A DNA stretch of 64,000 nucleotides, taken from Pseudomonas sp. Irchel s3h17 (GTDB taxonomy: Bacteria; Pseudomonadota; Gammaproteobacteria; Pseudomonadales; Pseudomonadaceae). The DNA is taken from assembly GCF_900187505.1 (NCBI RefSeq), contig NZ_FYDL01000003.1:310001-374000 (forward strand). Reading direction: 5' to 3'. A program made the translations under genes and the position numbers. Position 1 is the stretch's first letter. Each line of letters begins with the position of its first letter. This document shows, piece by piece, positions 27,695 to 36,498 of this stretch. Below the pieces are notes generated by a model, which saw only the letters and a program-made list of their open reading frames with translations, was not told the origin of the DNA and did no database searches.

Positions 27695-28567
27695 TCAGCG
27701 GCCCAGATACACCTCGATCACCCGCTCGTTGTCCTGCACCTGCGCCAGCGACCCTTCGGCCAGCACGCTGCCCTGGTGCAACACGGTGACGTGGTCGGCA
27801 ATCGAGCCGACGAAGCCCATGTCGTGTTCCACCACCATCAGCGAGTGCTTGCCGGCCAGGCGTTTGAACAGTTCGGCGGTGAATTCGGTTTCGGCGTCGG
27901 TCATGCCGGCCACCGGCTCATCGAGCAGCAGCAATTGCGGGTCTTGCATCAGCAGCATGCCGATTTCCAGAAACTGCTTCTGACCGTGGGACAGCAAGCC
28001 GGCCGGGCGATTGACTGAAGCCGTCAGGCGAATGGTGTCCAGCACTTCGCTGATGCGGTCTTTCTGCTCGCCCGTGAGTCTGGCCCGCAGACTGGCCCAC
28101 ACCGACTTGTCGGTGTTCTGCGCCAGTTCCAGGTTCTCGAACACGCTCAAGGCCTCGAACACCGTCGGCTTCTGGAACTTGCGGCCGATCCCGGCCTGGG
28201 CGATCTGCACTTCGTTCATGCGTGTCAGGTCCAGGGTTTCCCCGAACCAGGCCTTGCCGTGGCTGGGGCGGGTCTTGCCGGTAATCACGTCCATCAGTGT
28301 GGTTTTGCCGGCGCCGTTGGGGCCGATGATGCAGCGCAGTTCACCGACGCCGATGTACAGGTTCAGTGCGTTGAGTGCCTTGAAACCGTCGAAGCTGACG
28401 CTGATGTCTTCCAGGGTCAGGATCGTGCCGTGGCGTGTGTCGAGGCCGGGGCCGACACGCTGGCCGAGACCGATGGCGTCACGGCTGCTGCCGGCGTCCT
28501 TGTTCGGCTCCAGGGGCGGGAAGAAGGCCGGTTCCAGCATGAATTCAACGCTCGCCGTCACGCTCAT
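27695..28567 (-). CDS. urtD: Urea ABC transporter ATPase UrtD
   Basis: UrtD (290 aa) has Walker A GPNGAGKTTL, the signature region LSHGQKQFLEIGMLLMQDP and Walker B LLLLDEPVAGM, in the LivG-like subgroup. The N-terminal 45 residues are less conserved and Pro/Gly-rich before the ABC domain starts at LTLEDISVSFDGF. Its ATG overlaps the urtC stop by 4 nt (ATGA), a sign that urtC normally extends to 28564. Confidence 0.94.
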   Translation of the reverse strand: MSVTASVEFMLEPAFFPPLEPNKDAGSSRDAIGLGQRVGPGLDTRHGTILTLEDISVSFDGFKALNALNLYIGVGELRCIIGPNGAGKTTLMDVITGKTRPSHGKAWFGETLDLTRMNEVQIAQAGIGRKFQKPTVFEALSVFENLELAQNTDKSVWASLRARLTGEQKDRISEVLDTIRLTASVNRPAGLLSHGQKQFLEIGMLLMQDPQLLLLDEPVAGMTDAETEFTAELFKRLAGKHSLMVVEHDMGFVGSIADHVTVLHQGSVLAEGSLAQVQDNERVIEVYLGR

Positions 28568-29621
28568 TGCTCACCTCTTTTCTTCAGCAGGCCGATCACG
28601 CCTTTGGGCAGGTACAGGGTCACGACGATGAACAACGCACCGAGGAAGAACAGCCAGTACTCGGGGAACGCCACGGTGAACCAGCTCTTCATGCCGTTGA
28701 CCACACCGGCACCGAGCAACGGCCCGATCAGCGTCAGACCGCCGCTTCGATGGAGTTGGTGGGCGACATCTCGCTGGGGTTGATGATCCCGACTTGCGGT
28801 ACATACAGCGCCCCGGCCAAACCGCACAACACGGCGCTCAACACCCACACGAACAGCTTGAAACCGCGCGGGTCGTAGCCGCAGAACATCAGGCGGTTCT
28901 CCGCATCGCGCAGGGCGGTCAGCACCCGGCCGAATTTGCTCCGCGCCAGGCGCCAGCCGATGTACAGGCTGGCCACCAGCAACAGCACCGTGGCCAGAAA
29001 CAACACGGCGCGCGTCCCGGGTTCGGTGATGCCGAACCCCAGGATCGTGCGGAAGTTGGTGAAGCCGTTGTTGCCGCCAAAGCCGGTCTCGTTACGGAAA
29101 AACAGCAGCATCCCGGCGAAGGTCAGGGCCTGGGTCATGATCGAGAAGTACACGCCCTTGATCCGCGAGCGGAAGGCGAAGAAGCCGAACACCAACGCCA
29201 GCAGACCCGGTGCCAGCACCACCAGGCACAGGGCCCAGATAAAGCTGCTGGTACCGGTCCAGTACCAGGGCAGTTCGGTCCACGACAGGAAGGTCATGAA
29301 CGCCGGCAGGCCATCGCCCGACGCCTGGCGCATCAGGTACATGCCCATGGCGTATCCGCCGAGGGCGAAGAACAGGCCGTGCCCGAGCGACAGCAGGCCA
29401 GCGTAGCCCCAGACCAGGTCCAGCGCGAGGGCGACGATAGCGTAGCAAAGGATTTTGCCCATCAGGGTCAGGGTGTAGGCCGAGACGTGCAGCGTGTTGT
29501 CGGGGGGCAACAGCGAGAGCAATGGCAGCGCGAGCAACAGTCCGAAAATCACTGCGCCGACGGCAATCGTCACGCCGGGACCGGCTTTTTGTGTGGCGGT
29601 AACGAGCAGGGGCTGGTTCAT
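28564..29621 (-). pseudogene. urtC: Urea ABC transporter permease UrtC, frame broken by an apparent 22-nt deletion
   Basis: From ATG 29621 the frame reads 295 codons of a normal LivM-like permease, ending MSPTNSIEAAV and a stop at 28736-28734. The rest of the family sequence (TLIGPLLGAGVVNGMKSWF to LLKKRGEQ, stop at 28564) continues in another frame. LivM/UrtC proteins carry IEAAVWVAVGGRGTL at this point; here WVAVGGRG is missing. Restoring 22 nt gives exactly 360 codons, the expected size. The truncated product would lose the last transmembrane helices. It may be a real mutation or an assembly/sequencing error in a GC-rich repeat-like stretch. Overlaps with urtB and urtD are intact. Confidence 0.88.
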
Positions 29622-31123
29622 CAGTCGATCACCCGTCCTTTGAGTGCGAAGAGGCCTTGCGGACGTTTCTGGATGAACAGAATGATCAGCGCGAGGATCA
29701 GGATCTTGCCGAGTACGGCACCGATCTGTGGCTCGAGAATCTTGTTGGCGATGCCAAGGCCGAAGGCGGCGAATACGCTGCCGGCCAACTGTCCGACACC
29801 GCCCAGCACCACCACCAGGAACGAGTCGATGATGTAGCTCTGGCCGAGGTCAGGGCCGACGTTGCCGATCTGGCTCAGCGCCACGCCACCCAGGCCGGCG
29901 ATGCCCGAACCGAGACCGAAGGCGAGCATGTCGACGCGTCCGGTGGGCACGCCGCAGCAAGCGGCCATGTTGCGGTTCTGCGTGACCGCACGCACGTTCA
30001 GACCCAGGCGCGTCCTGTTCAGCAGCAGCCAGGTCAGCACCACCACAAACAGGGCAAAGGCAACGATCACGAGGCGGTTGTACGGCAGCACCAGGTTGGG
30101 CAAAATCTGAACGCCCCCCGAGAGCCATGCCGGGTTGGCGACTTCGACGTTCTGCGCACCGAACAGCAAACGGACCAACTGAATCAACATCAGGCTGATG
30201 CCCCAGGTGGCGAGCAGGGTTTCCAGCGGGCGGCCGTAGAGATGGCGAATCACCGTACGCTCCAGCGCCATGCCGATCCCGGCGGTGACGAAAAACGCCA
30301 CGGGCAGAGCGATCAGCGGGTAGAACTCGATGGCATTCGGGGTGAAGCGCTGGAGCAGTATCTGCACCATGTACGTGGAGTAGGCGCCCAGCATCAGCAT
30401 CTCGCCGTGGGCCATGTTGATCACGCCCAGCAGGCCGAACGTGATGGCCAGCCCCAAGGCCGCCAACAGCAGGATCGAGCCGAGTGACAGGCCGCTGAAG
30501 GCTTGGCCAAGCAGTTCACCCATCAACAGCTTGCGCTTGACCTGGCCCAGGCTTGTTTGCGCGGCGGTGAGCACGGCGGTATCGGTTTCAACGCCGGGCT
30601 CGAGCAAGCCTTCAAGGCGGGTGCGAGCCAGTGGATCACCCGTTTCACCGAGCAGCCGGACGGCGGCCAGGCGCACGGCCGGGTCGGGGTCCACCAGTTG
30701 CAGGTTGGCCAGGGCCAGGCTCAAGGCGGCGTGAACCGGTTTATCGTGTTCGCTCGCCAGGCGCTGGTCGAGGAATTTCAGCTGCGCCGGCTTGGCGCTT
30801 TTTTGCAGGTGTTGCGCTGCCGCCAGCCGGACTCCGCCATCGGCGGCGAACAGTTGATGGCTAGCCAGCGCGGTGTCGATCAGACCCCGCAGGCGGTTGT
30901 TCAGGCGCAGGATCTTGGCTTGGCCATCGACCATCAACTGCCCTTGTTGCAGGGCGTTGATCAATTCGATACGTGCCGGATCGGGTTGTGCGGCCCAGCC
31001 TTCCAGCAGCCTGGCCTGCTGTGCGGGATTGGCCGCGGTGAAATCTTCAGCGTCGCCAGCCTGTACCGTCAGAGGCAGCAACAGCAGGCAAGCGACGATC
31101 AATCGGTAAAGAGGGGTGGGCAT
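29621..31123 (-). CDS. urtB: Urea ABC transporter permease UrtB
   Basis: UrtB begins at ATG 31123 (MPTPLYRLIVACLLLLPLTV), giving 500 aa; an open frame extends further upstream through the REP-like repeat and is not accepted. It has a signal-like N-terminus and a periplasmic HEAT-like helical region to about residue 200 (DPAVRLAAVRLLGETGDPLA). A LivH-like membrane domain follows (GVINMAHGEMLMLGAYSTYM). This N-terminal extension is typical of UrtB. It overlaps urtC by 1 nt. Confidence 0.94.
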   Translation of the reverse strand: MPTPLYRLIVACLLLLPLTVQAGDAEDFTAANPAQQARLLEGWAAQPDPARIELINALQQGQLMVDGQAKILRLNNRLRGLIDTALASHQLFAADGGVRLAAAQHLQKSAKPAQLKFLDQRLASEHDKPVHAALSLALANLQLVDPDPAVRLAAVRLLGETGDPLARTRLEGLLEPGVETDTAVLTAAQTSLGQVKRKLLMGELLGQAFSGLSLGSILLLAALGLAITFGLLGVINMAHGEMLMLGAYSTYMVQILLQRFTPNAIEFYPLIALPVAFFVTAGIGMALERTVIRHLYGRPLETLLATWGISLMLIQLVRLLFGAQNVEVANPAWLSGGVQILPNLVLPYNRLVIVAFALFVVVLTWLLLNRTRLGLNVRAVTQNRNMAACCGVPTGRVDMLAFGLGSGIAGLGGVALSQIGNVGPDLGQSYIIDSFLVVVLGGVGQLAGSVFAAFGLGIANKILEPQIGAVLGKILILALIILFIQKRPQGLFALKGRVID

Positions 31124-31145
31124 ATCAGTGGCCTTGCGCGGACTT

Positions 31146-31234
31146 TGTGGGCGCGGGCTTGCTCGCGAATGCGGTGTGTCAGTCACATCGTTGCTGGATG
31201 TGCCGCCGACTTCGCGAGCAAGCTCGCTCCCACA
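31146..31234. repeat. REP-like inverted repeat between urtB and urtA
   Basis: TGTGGGCGCGGGCTTGCTCGCGAA and the near reverse complement TTCGCGAGCAAGCTCGCTCCCACA flank about 40 nt. It splits the urtA-urtB gap and may stabilise the urtA message. Confidence 0.82.
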
Positions 31235-31283
31235 GGGGTTGTGTCGGGTCCTGGCGTGGTGTTCAGGCCCGACATCCAGTGGC

Positions 31284-32549
31284 TTAGTTGCTCTTGACCG
31301 CGTAATCCGGCTTCTTGTCGTTACCGGTAATGAACGGGCTCCACGGTTCGGCACGGATCGGCCCTTCGGTCTGCCACACCACATTGAACTGGCCGTCGGC
31401 CTGGATCTCGCCAATCATCACCGGCTTGTGCAGGTGATGATTGGTCTTGTCCATGGTCAGGGTGTAGCCGGACGGCGCGGCGAAGGTCTGGCCCGCCAGG
31501 GCTTCGCGGACTTTGTCGACGTCGGTGGACTTGGCTTTCTGCGCCGCTTGCGCCCACATGTGGATGCCGACGTATGTGGCTTCCATCGGGTCGTTGGTCA
31601 CCGCTTTGTCGGCGCCCGGCAGGTTGTGTTTCTGGGCGTAGGCTTTCCAGTCGGCGACGAACTTCTGGTTCACCGGATTCTCCACCGACTCGAAGTAGTT
31701 CCACGCCGCGAGGTTGCCCACCAGCGGTTTGGTGTCGATGCCGCGCAGTTCTTCTTCGCCGACGGAGAAGGCCACGACCGGGACGTCGGTGGCTTTCAGG
31801 CCCTGGTTGGCCAGTTCTTTATAGAACGGCACGTTGGAGTCGCCGTTGACGGTGGAGATGACCGCCGTCTTGCCACCGGCCGAGAACTTCTTGATGTTGG
31901 CGACGATGGTCTGGTAGTCGCTGTGACCGAAGGGGGTGTAGACCTCTTCGATGTCCTTGTCGGCAACACCCTTGGCGTGCAGGAACGAGCGCAGGATCTT
32001 GTTGGTGGTACGCGGGTAGACGTAGTCGGTACCCAGCAGGAAGTAGCGCTTGGCACTGCCGCCTTCTTCGCTCATCAGGTATTCAACGGCCGGGATCGCT
32101 TGCTGGTTTGGCGCGGCGCCGGTGTAGAAGACATTCGGCGACATCTCTTCACCTTCGTACTGTACCGGGTAGAACAGCAGGCCATTGAGCTCTTCGAACA
32201 CCGGCAACACGGACTTGCGCGACACCGAGGTCCAGCAGCCGAACACCACTGCGACCTTGTCCTGGGTCAGCAACTGGCGGCCCTTTTCGGCGAACAACGG
32301 CCAGTTCGATGCGGGGTCCACCACCACCGCTTCCAACATCTTGCCATTGACCCCGCCCTTGGCGTTGATCTCGTCGATGGTCATCAGCGCCATGTCCTTG
32401 AGCGACGTTTCGGAGATCGCCATGGTCCCTGACAGCGAGTGCAGGATCCCGACCTTGATGGTCTCGGCGGCCTGGAGGCTCCAGGTCATACCCATCGCGG
32501 CAATGCTTGCCGATAGTGTGAAAGCCTTGATCAAGCTACGACGCTTCAT
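31284..32549 (-). CDS. urtA: Urea ABC transporter substrate-binding protein UrtA
   Basis: UrtA (421 aa) is the periplasmic urea receptor. The N-terminus MKRRSLIKAFTLSASIAAMG is a signal sequence with a twin-arginine-like RRSLIK. The mature part has the family stretches IKVGILHSLSGTMAISETSL, VDPASNWPLFAEKGRQLL and LNGLLFYPVQYEGEEMSPNV. It is the first gene of urtABCDE and is separated from urtB by a REP-like element. A sigma-54-like promoter and an NtrC-like site lie upstream. Confidence 0.96.
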   Translation of the reverse strand: MKRRSLIKAFTLSASIAAMGMTWSLQAAETIKVGILHSLSGTMAISETSLKDMALMTIDEINAKGGVNGKMLEAVVVDPASNWPLFAEKGRQLLTQDKVAVVFGCWTSVSRKSVLPVFEELNGLLFYPVQYEGEEMSPNVFYTGAAPNQQAIPAVEYLMSEEGGSAKRYFLLGTDYVYPRTTNKILRSFLHAKGVADKDIEEVYTPFGHSDYQTIVANIKKFSAGGKTAVISTVNGDSNVPFYKELANQGLKATDVPVVAFSVGEEELRGIDTKPLVGNLAAWNYFESVENPVNQKFVADWKAYAQKHNLPGADKAVTNDPMEATYVGIHMWAQAAQKAKSTDVDKVREALAGQTFAAPSGYTLTMDKTNHHLHKPVMIGEIQADGQFNVVWQTEGPIRAEPWSPFITGNDKKPDYAVKSN

Positions 32550-32613
32550 TGTGCGATCTCCATGAACTCATGAGTTTTCTTGGTGAGCAGATGCGGACGA
32601 CTGAAGGGTCTAT

Positions 32614-32629
32614 AGCAAGGGCTGTGCCC
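32614..32629 (-). promoter_or_regulatory. Candidate sigma-54 promoter of urtA
   Basis: On the minus strand GGGCACAGCCCTTGCT fits TGGCAC-N5-TTGCW with one mismatch and correct spacing. It lies 65-80 nt upstream of the urtA ATG. Together with the dyad at 32726-32740 it forms a typical nitrogen-control arrangement. Confidence 0.6.
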
Positions 32630-32725
32630 GGTCGGGCAAAGGCAGGTAAATGTCGGGTTAGAGCGGCTATGCGTTAAATGGGCGCACCATGAGAGGACGT
32701 GTCGGGTGTGCGGGTGCAGCGAGGT

Positions 32726-32740
32726 GCGCCAGATTGGTGC
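32726..32740. promoter_or_regulatory. Candidate NtrC-binding dyad upstream of urtA
   Basis: GCGCC-AGATT-GGTGC matches the NtrC consensus GCACC-N5-GGTGC with one mismatch. It is about 100 nt upstream of the sigma-54-like promoter, a usual enhancer distance. Extra GGTGC half-sites lie just beside it. Confidence 0.5.
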
Positions 32741-32780
32741 TGCTCATGGCACTCCATACTGGCGCGAGAGCTATAAGTGA

Positions 32781-33203
32781 TTAACCTTTGACGCAGGTTT
32801 CCACGCCGTAACCGCCGCCTTGGTACTCGGGGGCGTAGTAGTGTTTGGTGAAAGAGACTTTTCCGTCAGGAGTTGTCGTGATTTTGGCGATACCCACGCC
32901 ATAATCTTTTGGCTCTGGGTCGGTATACGCAAAGTACGCCGCCAGTGAGTTCATATCGGCGATAGCAAAGCCGTCGTATCTGGAGTTGTCGGCCAAGGTC
33001 AATGTAAAGTCATAGGCACCGTGCTCGCCGGTACTCTGTTTCGGATCGAGTGTCATCTTGACAATACCTTTATATTCGCCGATATGACTGTCCATGCCGG
33101 TGCATTCATATCGACCACTGTAATCAGTACCGGTGAAGGGCGGCTGTGCTGCCCAGGCAGGCACCGAAAGGAATGCGATGGATGCGATGATTTTCTTGAA
33201 CAT
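32781..33203 (-). CDS. Small secreted protein of unknown function
   Basis: The 140-aa product has a signal peptide (MFKKIIASIAFLSVPAWAA). The mature protein is about 120 residues, beta-rich and aromatic-rich (TDYSGRYECTGMDSHIGEYK, KVSFTKHYYAPEYQGGGYGV), and its two cysteines (YECTG and ETCVKG) could form a disulfide across the domain. I do not recognise the family. It is preceded by AT-rich DNA and stands alone between urtA and the FecBCD-type importer. Confidence 0.75.
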   Translation of the reverse strand: MFKKIIASIAFLSVPAWAAQPPFTGTDYSGRYECTGMDSHIGEYKGIVKMTLDPKQSTGEHGAYDFTLTLADNSRYDGFAIADMNSLAAYFAYTDPEPKDYGVGIAKITTTPDGKVSFTKHYYAPEYQGGGYGVETCVKG

Positions 33204-33536
33204 ATTGGCCTCGCGTTATTTTTGTAGGGAATATGATGGTTAAGTTGTAGGAAGTTATTTTGTGTGTATACAGATGTAACTAAGTACTCGTTTGAAGTTG
33301 TCGGATTATGAGTTTTATCGTTTGAGTTGTTTAGTGTTGACTTAAAACAAGATTTTTCGTGGTTGCGAGGTGATTGTTTGTCTCATCGCTGAACTGCAGG
33401 TATTGAGCGCTGGAACCTGACCGTGTGACAGGGGAGCACGGGGGATGGCATGGCAGCAGGTACGCTTGGATCGATCACGGTTCAGCGGGATGAGGTGTAA
33501 TCCGGTCGTGCGATCGGGCAGGGGTGATGCGCGGCG
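33204..33536. other. Intergenic region, no gene seen
   Basis: The first 150-200 nt are AT-rich and probably hold the promoter of the secreted-protein gene on the minus strand; the remainder is ordinary GC-rich DNA after the permease stop. No supported ORF, repeat or clear terminator. Confidence 0.4.
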
Positions 33537-34547
33537 TTAGCGCCTGCGCATCAACCCGATAAAGAACAGTCCGCCAATCGCCGCCGTGGCCACGCCGATA
33601 GGCAAGTCCTCGGGGGCGATCAAGGTGCGCGCCGCTACGTCGACCCACACCAGAAATACACTGCCCAGTAACACGCATACCGGCAGCAAACGCCGGTGTT
33701 CGGCGCCGACCAGGCGCCGGGCGATGTGCGGCACCATCAGTCCGACAAAACCGATGGAGCCGCTGATGGACACCAGTACCCCGGTCATCAGCGAGGCAAT
33801 CAAGAACACCTGCAAGCGCACCGTGCGAGCGTTCAGGCCCAGGGTCACGGCAGTCTGTTCGCCGGCCATCAAGGCGTTCAGTGGCCGGGCCATGCCCACC
33901 AGCAGCGTCAGCCCGAGCGCTACGCAGGCGGCGGGCAAGGCGAGCAGTTCCCAGCGTGCCAGGCCCAGGCCGCCGAGCATCCAGAACATCACGGCCGAGC
34001 TTGCGCGGTGATCGCCGAGAAACAGCAGCAGGTTGGCGACGGCCATCATCACGAACGACACCGCCACCCCGCACAGCAGCAAGCGGTCACTGTCGAGCCG
34101 GCCGTTGCGATTGGCGATGGCCAGAACCATCAGCATGCTCAGCAGTGCGCCGACGAATGCGGCGATGGGCAAGGTCAGCAGGCCGACGATCTCACCCACA
34201 TGCAGGATCACGATCACGGCACCCAGAGTGGCGCCGGAGGTCACTCCCAGCAAGTGCGGGTCGGCCAGCGGATTGCGCGTGACCGCCTGCAGCACCGCGC
34301 CGATCAGCGCCAGGCCGCCGCCCACCAGGGCGCCGAGCAGCATGCGCGGTACGCGGATCAGCCAGACGATGTGTTCCTGACCGGCGCTCCAGTCCACCTC
34401 GCCGATACCGAACGCCTTGTGCAGCACAATCCCCCAGACCACGTCCACCGGCACCCGTGCCGAGCCAAAACCCAGCGACACCACGCACGAGACCAGCAAC
34501 AGTGCGCCCAGCGCGGTGAGCAGCCCGGCATAACGATGGTTGATCAT
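33537..34547 (-). CDS. FecCD-family ABC transporter permease
   Basis: This 336-aa protein has the BtuC/FecD fold with about ten helices and the hallmarks RVPRMLLGALVGGGLALIGA, VTRNPLADPHLLGVTSGATL, and SGSIGFVGLMVPHIARRLVG. The family imports ferric siderophores, haem, cobalamin or other metal chelates. It overlaps the preceding binding-protein gene by 4 nt, and the ATPase gene is upstream, forming ATPase-SBP-permease. Proximity to the cob cluster suggests a cobalt or corrinoid link, which is inference. Confidence 0.93.
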   Translation of the reverse strand: MINHRYAGLLTALGALLLVSCVVSLGFGSARVPVDVVWGIVLHKAFGIGEVDWSAGQEHIVWLIRVPRMLLGALVGGGLALIGAVLQAVTRNPLADPHLLGVTSGATLGAVIVILHVGEIVGLLTLPIAAFVGALLSMLMVLAIANRNGRLDSDRLLLCGVAVSFVMMAVANLLLFLGDHRASSAVMFWMLGGLGLARWELLALPAACVALGLTLLVGMARPLNALMAGEQTAVTLGLNARTVRLQVFLIASLMTGVLVSISGSIGFVGLMVPHIARRLVGAEHRRLLPVCVLLGSVFLVWVDVAARTLIAPEDLPIGVATAAIGGLFFIGLMRRR

Positions 34548-35503
34548 GTGCCCTGGAAACCCTTGGCCAGGGTTTCCACCGCCAGTACGTTGTCGATCCC
34601 CGGCGTGGCTTGCACATAAGGGATGACGATGAAGCGCTTGTGCTTGATCGCGTCCACCGATTGCAGGGCCTTATTGTTGAGCAGGAACTGCTGTTTTTGC
34701 TCGGCGGTGACTTCGCCATAGTCGACGATCACGATGACCTGGGGGTTGCGTTCCACCACGTTTTCCCAATTGACCCGGGTCCAGCTCGCGTCGACGTCGT
34801 CGAGAATGTTTTGCCCGCCGGCCGCGTCGATCAGCGCTTGCGGCATGCCCAGGCGACCCGAGGTCATGGCGCGGTCTTCACCGCTGTCGTAGAGGAACAC
34901 CCGAGGCTTTTCGGCAGGCAGGTGGTTGCGCGCCGCAGCCACTTGCGCCTGCATGTCGGCGATCAACTGGTTGGCGCGATCCTGCACGTCGAAGATTTTG
35001 CCGAGGTTGCGCAGGTCGTTGTAGGTGTCGTCGAGGCTGGCCGCCGGGCGCTTCATCACAAAGGCACAGGACTCGGTCAGTTCATAGACGTTGATGCCCA
35101 GCGGGCCGAGGGTGTGTGGCGTCAGGTCGCCGCCGATGCGCATGCCGTAGTCCCAGCCGGCGAAGAGAAAATCGACATTGGCGTTGAGCAGGGTTTCCAC
35201 GGACGGGTACTTGGCCGCCAACTCCGGCAGGCCGTCGAGGATGCTTTGCATCTGGGGCGTGACGGCTTTCCAGCCACTGATACCGCTGTAGCCGACCATG
35301 CGCGGCTTGAGACCCAGGGCGAGCATCATCTGGGTCATGTTGATGTCGTGGCTGAGGGCGTGCCTGGGGGCTTGCTCGAAGATCACTTCGCGGTTGCAGC
35401 TCTGAATCGTCAACGGATAGTGCGTCGCTTCGGCGAACGCCTGGGCGCAGCCCAGCAGCAGGGCGACGGACAGGCTGGAGCGGAGCAGGGTTCGCAGGGT
35501 CAT
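34544..35503 (-). CDS. Periplasmic substrate-binding protein of a FecBCD/BtuF-type importer
   Basis: The 319-aa product has a signal peptide (MTLRTLLRSSLSVALLLGCA...AFA) and the class III binding-protein fold: TIQSCNREVIFEQAPRHALS near the start, LGLKPRMVGYSGISGW, and ENVVERNPQVIVIVDYGEVT. The substrate is not fixed by sequence; siderophore, haem-like or corrinoid compounds are possible. It overlaps the ATPase gene by 4 nt and the permease gene by 4 nt, so the three are translationally coupled. Confidence 0.92.
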   Translation of the reverse strand: MTLRTLLRSSLSVALLLGCAQAFAEATHYPLTIQSCNREVIFEQAPRHALSHDINMTQMMLALGLKPRMVGYSGISGWKAVTPQMQSILDGLPELAAKYPSVETLLNANVDFLFAGWDYGMRIGGDLTPHTLGPLGINVYELTESCAFVMKRPAASLDDTYNDLRNLGKIFDVQDRANQLIADMQAQVAAARNHLPAEKPRVFLYDSGEDRAMTSGRLGMPQALIDAAGGQNILDDVDASWTRVNWENVVERNPQVIVIVDYGEVTAEQKQQFLLNNKALQSVDAIKHKRFIVIPYVQATPGIDNVLAVETLAKGFQGT

Positions 35504-36288
35504 GGTTGGGTTATCCAGGTAATTCGTGGGTAGCCGGACAGCGGATGTTCATCGATCAGCGCCTCGACCCCGAACACCTCGCGCAGCAGGGTGGCAGTCA
35601 GTACGTCCTTGGGCGTACCGCTGGCGACGATGCGTCCGTGGTTGATCACGTACAACCGATCGCAGAATGCGGCGGCCAGGTTCAGGTCATGGATGCTGGC
35701 CAGGACGCCGATGCGCAAGCGCTTGACCCGTTGCAGCAACTCCAGCTGATAGCGTGGATCAAGGTGGTTGGTCGGCTCATCGAGGATCAGCAGTTGCGGT
35801 TGCTGGGCCAGGGCGCGGGCGAGAATCACCCGCTGTTTTTCACCCCCGGACAGTGTGGCGAAGGCGTGGTCTTCAAAGCCCTTGAGGCCGACCGACGCCA
35901 ATGCCTGTTCGGCGATGCGCCGGTCTTCCAGGGTATCGCCGTCGAACAGGCCCTTATGCGGGGTACGGCCCATGGCGACCACGTCATCGACCGTCAGGCC
36001 GAAGGTATCGGGAAACTCCTGCAGCACCACGGCGATGCGTTGCGCACACCAGCGTGACGACTGCTTCCACACGTTGTGATGGGCCAGCTCGACCTCGCCG
36101 GACTCCGGTTTCGTGAAACGGTAGGCGCAACGCAACAGGCTGGTCTTGCCGCTGCCGTTGGGGCCGATCAGGCCGACGAACTCCCCGGCGCCTACGTGCA
36201 GGCTGGCTTCTCGCAGCTGGAACTGGTGATGGCAGTGGCCATGGCCCAGGGGTGTCCAGGCCAGTCGGGTGAGGTTCAGCGAGGTCAT
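35500..36288 (-). CDS. FecE/BtuD-type ABC transporter ATPase
   Basis: From ATG 36288 (MTSLNLTRLAWTPLGHG) the protein is 262 aa; the open frame upstream runs through a REP-like repeat and is rejected. It has Walker A GPNGSGKTSLLR, the signature LSGGEKQRVILARALAQQ and Walker B LLILDEPTNHLD. It is the first gene of the three-gene importer. A REPIN-like pair lies directly upstream (36311-36442). Confidence 0.93.
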   Translation of the reverse strand: MTSLNLTRLAWTPLGHGHCHHQFQLREASLHVGAGEFVGLIGPNGSGKTSLLRCAYRFTKPESGEVELAHHNVWKQSSRWCAQRIAVVLQEFPDTFGLTVDDVVAMGRTPHKGLFDGDTLEDRRIAEQALASVGLKGFEDHAFATLSGGEKQRVILARALAQQPQLLILDEPTNHLDPRYQLELLQRVKRLRIGVLASIHDLNLAAAFCDRLYVINHGRIVASGTPKDVLTATLLREVFGVEALIDEHPLSGYPRITWITQP

Positions 36289-36310
36289 GCCATTTCCTGT
36301 GAGCGTTCTT

Positions 36311-36442
36311 TGTGGCGAGGGAGCTTGCTCCCGCTCGATTGCAAAGCAATCGCTCTGTGTTGCATTGCCATCGTAGCGTTGGGCCAATGACTGATTTTTG
36401 GGGCCGCTGCGCGACCCAGCGGGAGCAAGCTCCCTCGCCACA
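36311..36442. repeat. REPIN-like inverted repeat pair
   Basis: TGTGGCGAGGGAGCTTGCTCCCGCT and its exact reverse complement at the other end flank about 80 nt. The best-preserved copy in the window with the one at 63109. Confidence 0.9.
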
Positions 36443-36498
36443 ACAGGGCGGCAGCCGCGCATTCTACAGCTCCGGCCGCCGCACGCATCTCGCGGTGT

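Noticed and set aside
28794..29837. 347-codon open frame opposite urtC and urtB
   Set aside because: Gln/His/Arg-rich antisense composition, overlapping two recognised permease genes.
31116..32432. 438-codon open frame on the plus strand opposite urtA
   Set aside because: Antisense shadow of a gene with clear UrtA motifs; no ribosome site or motif of its own.
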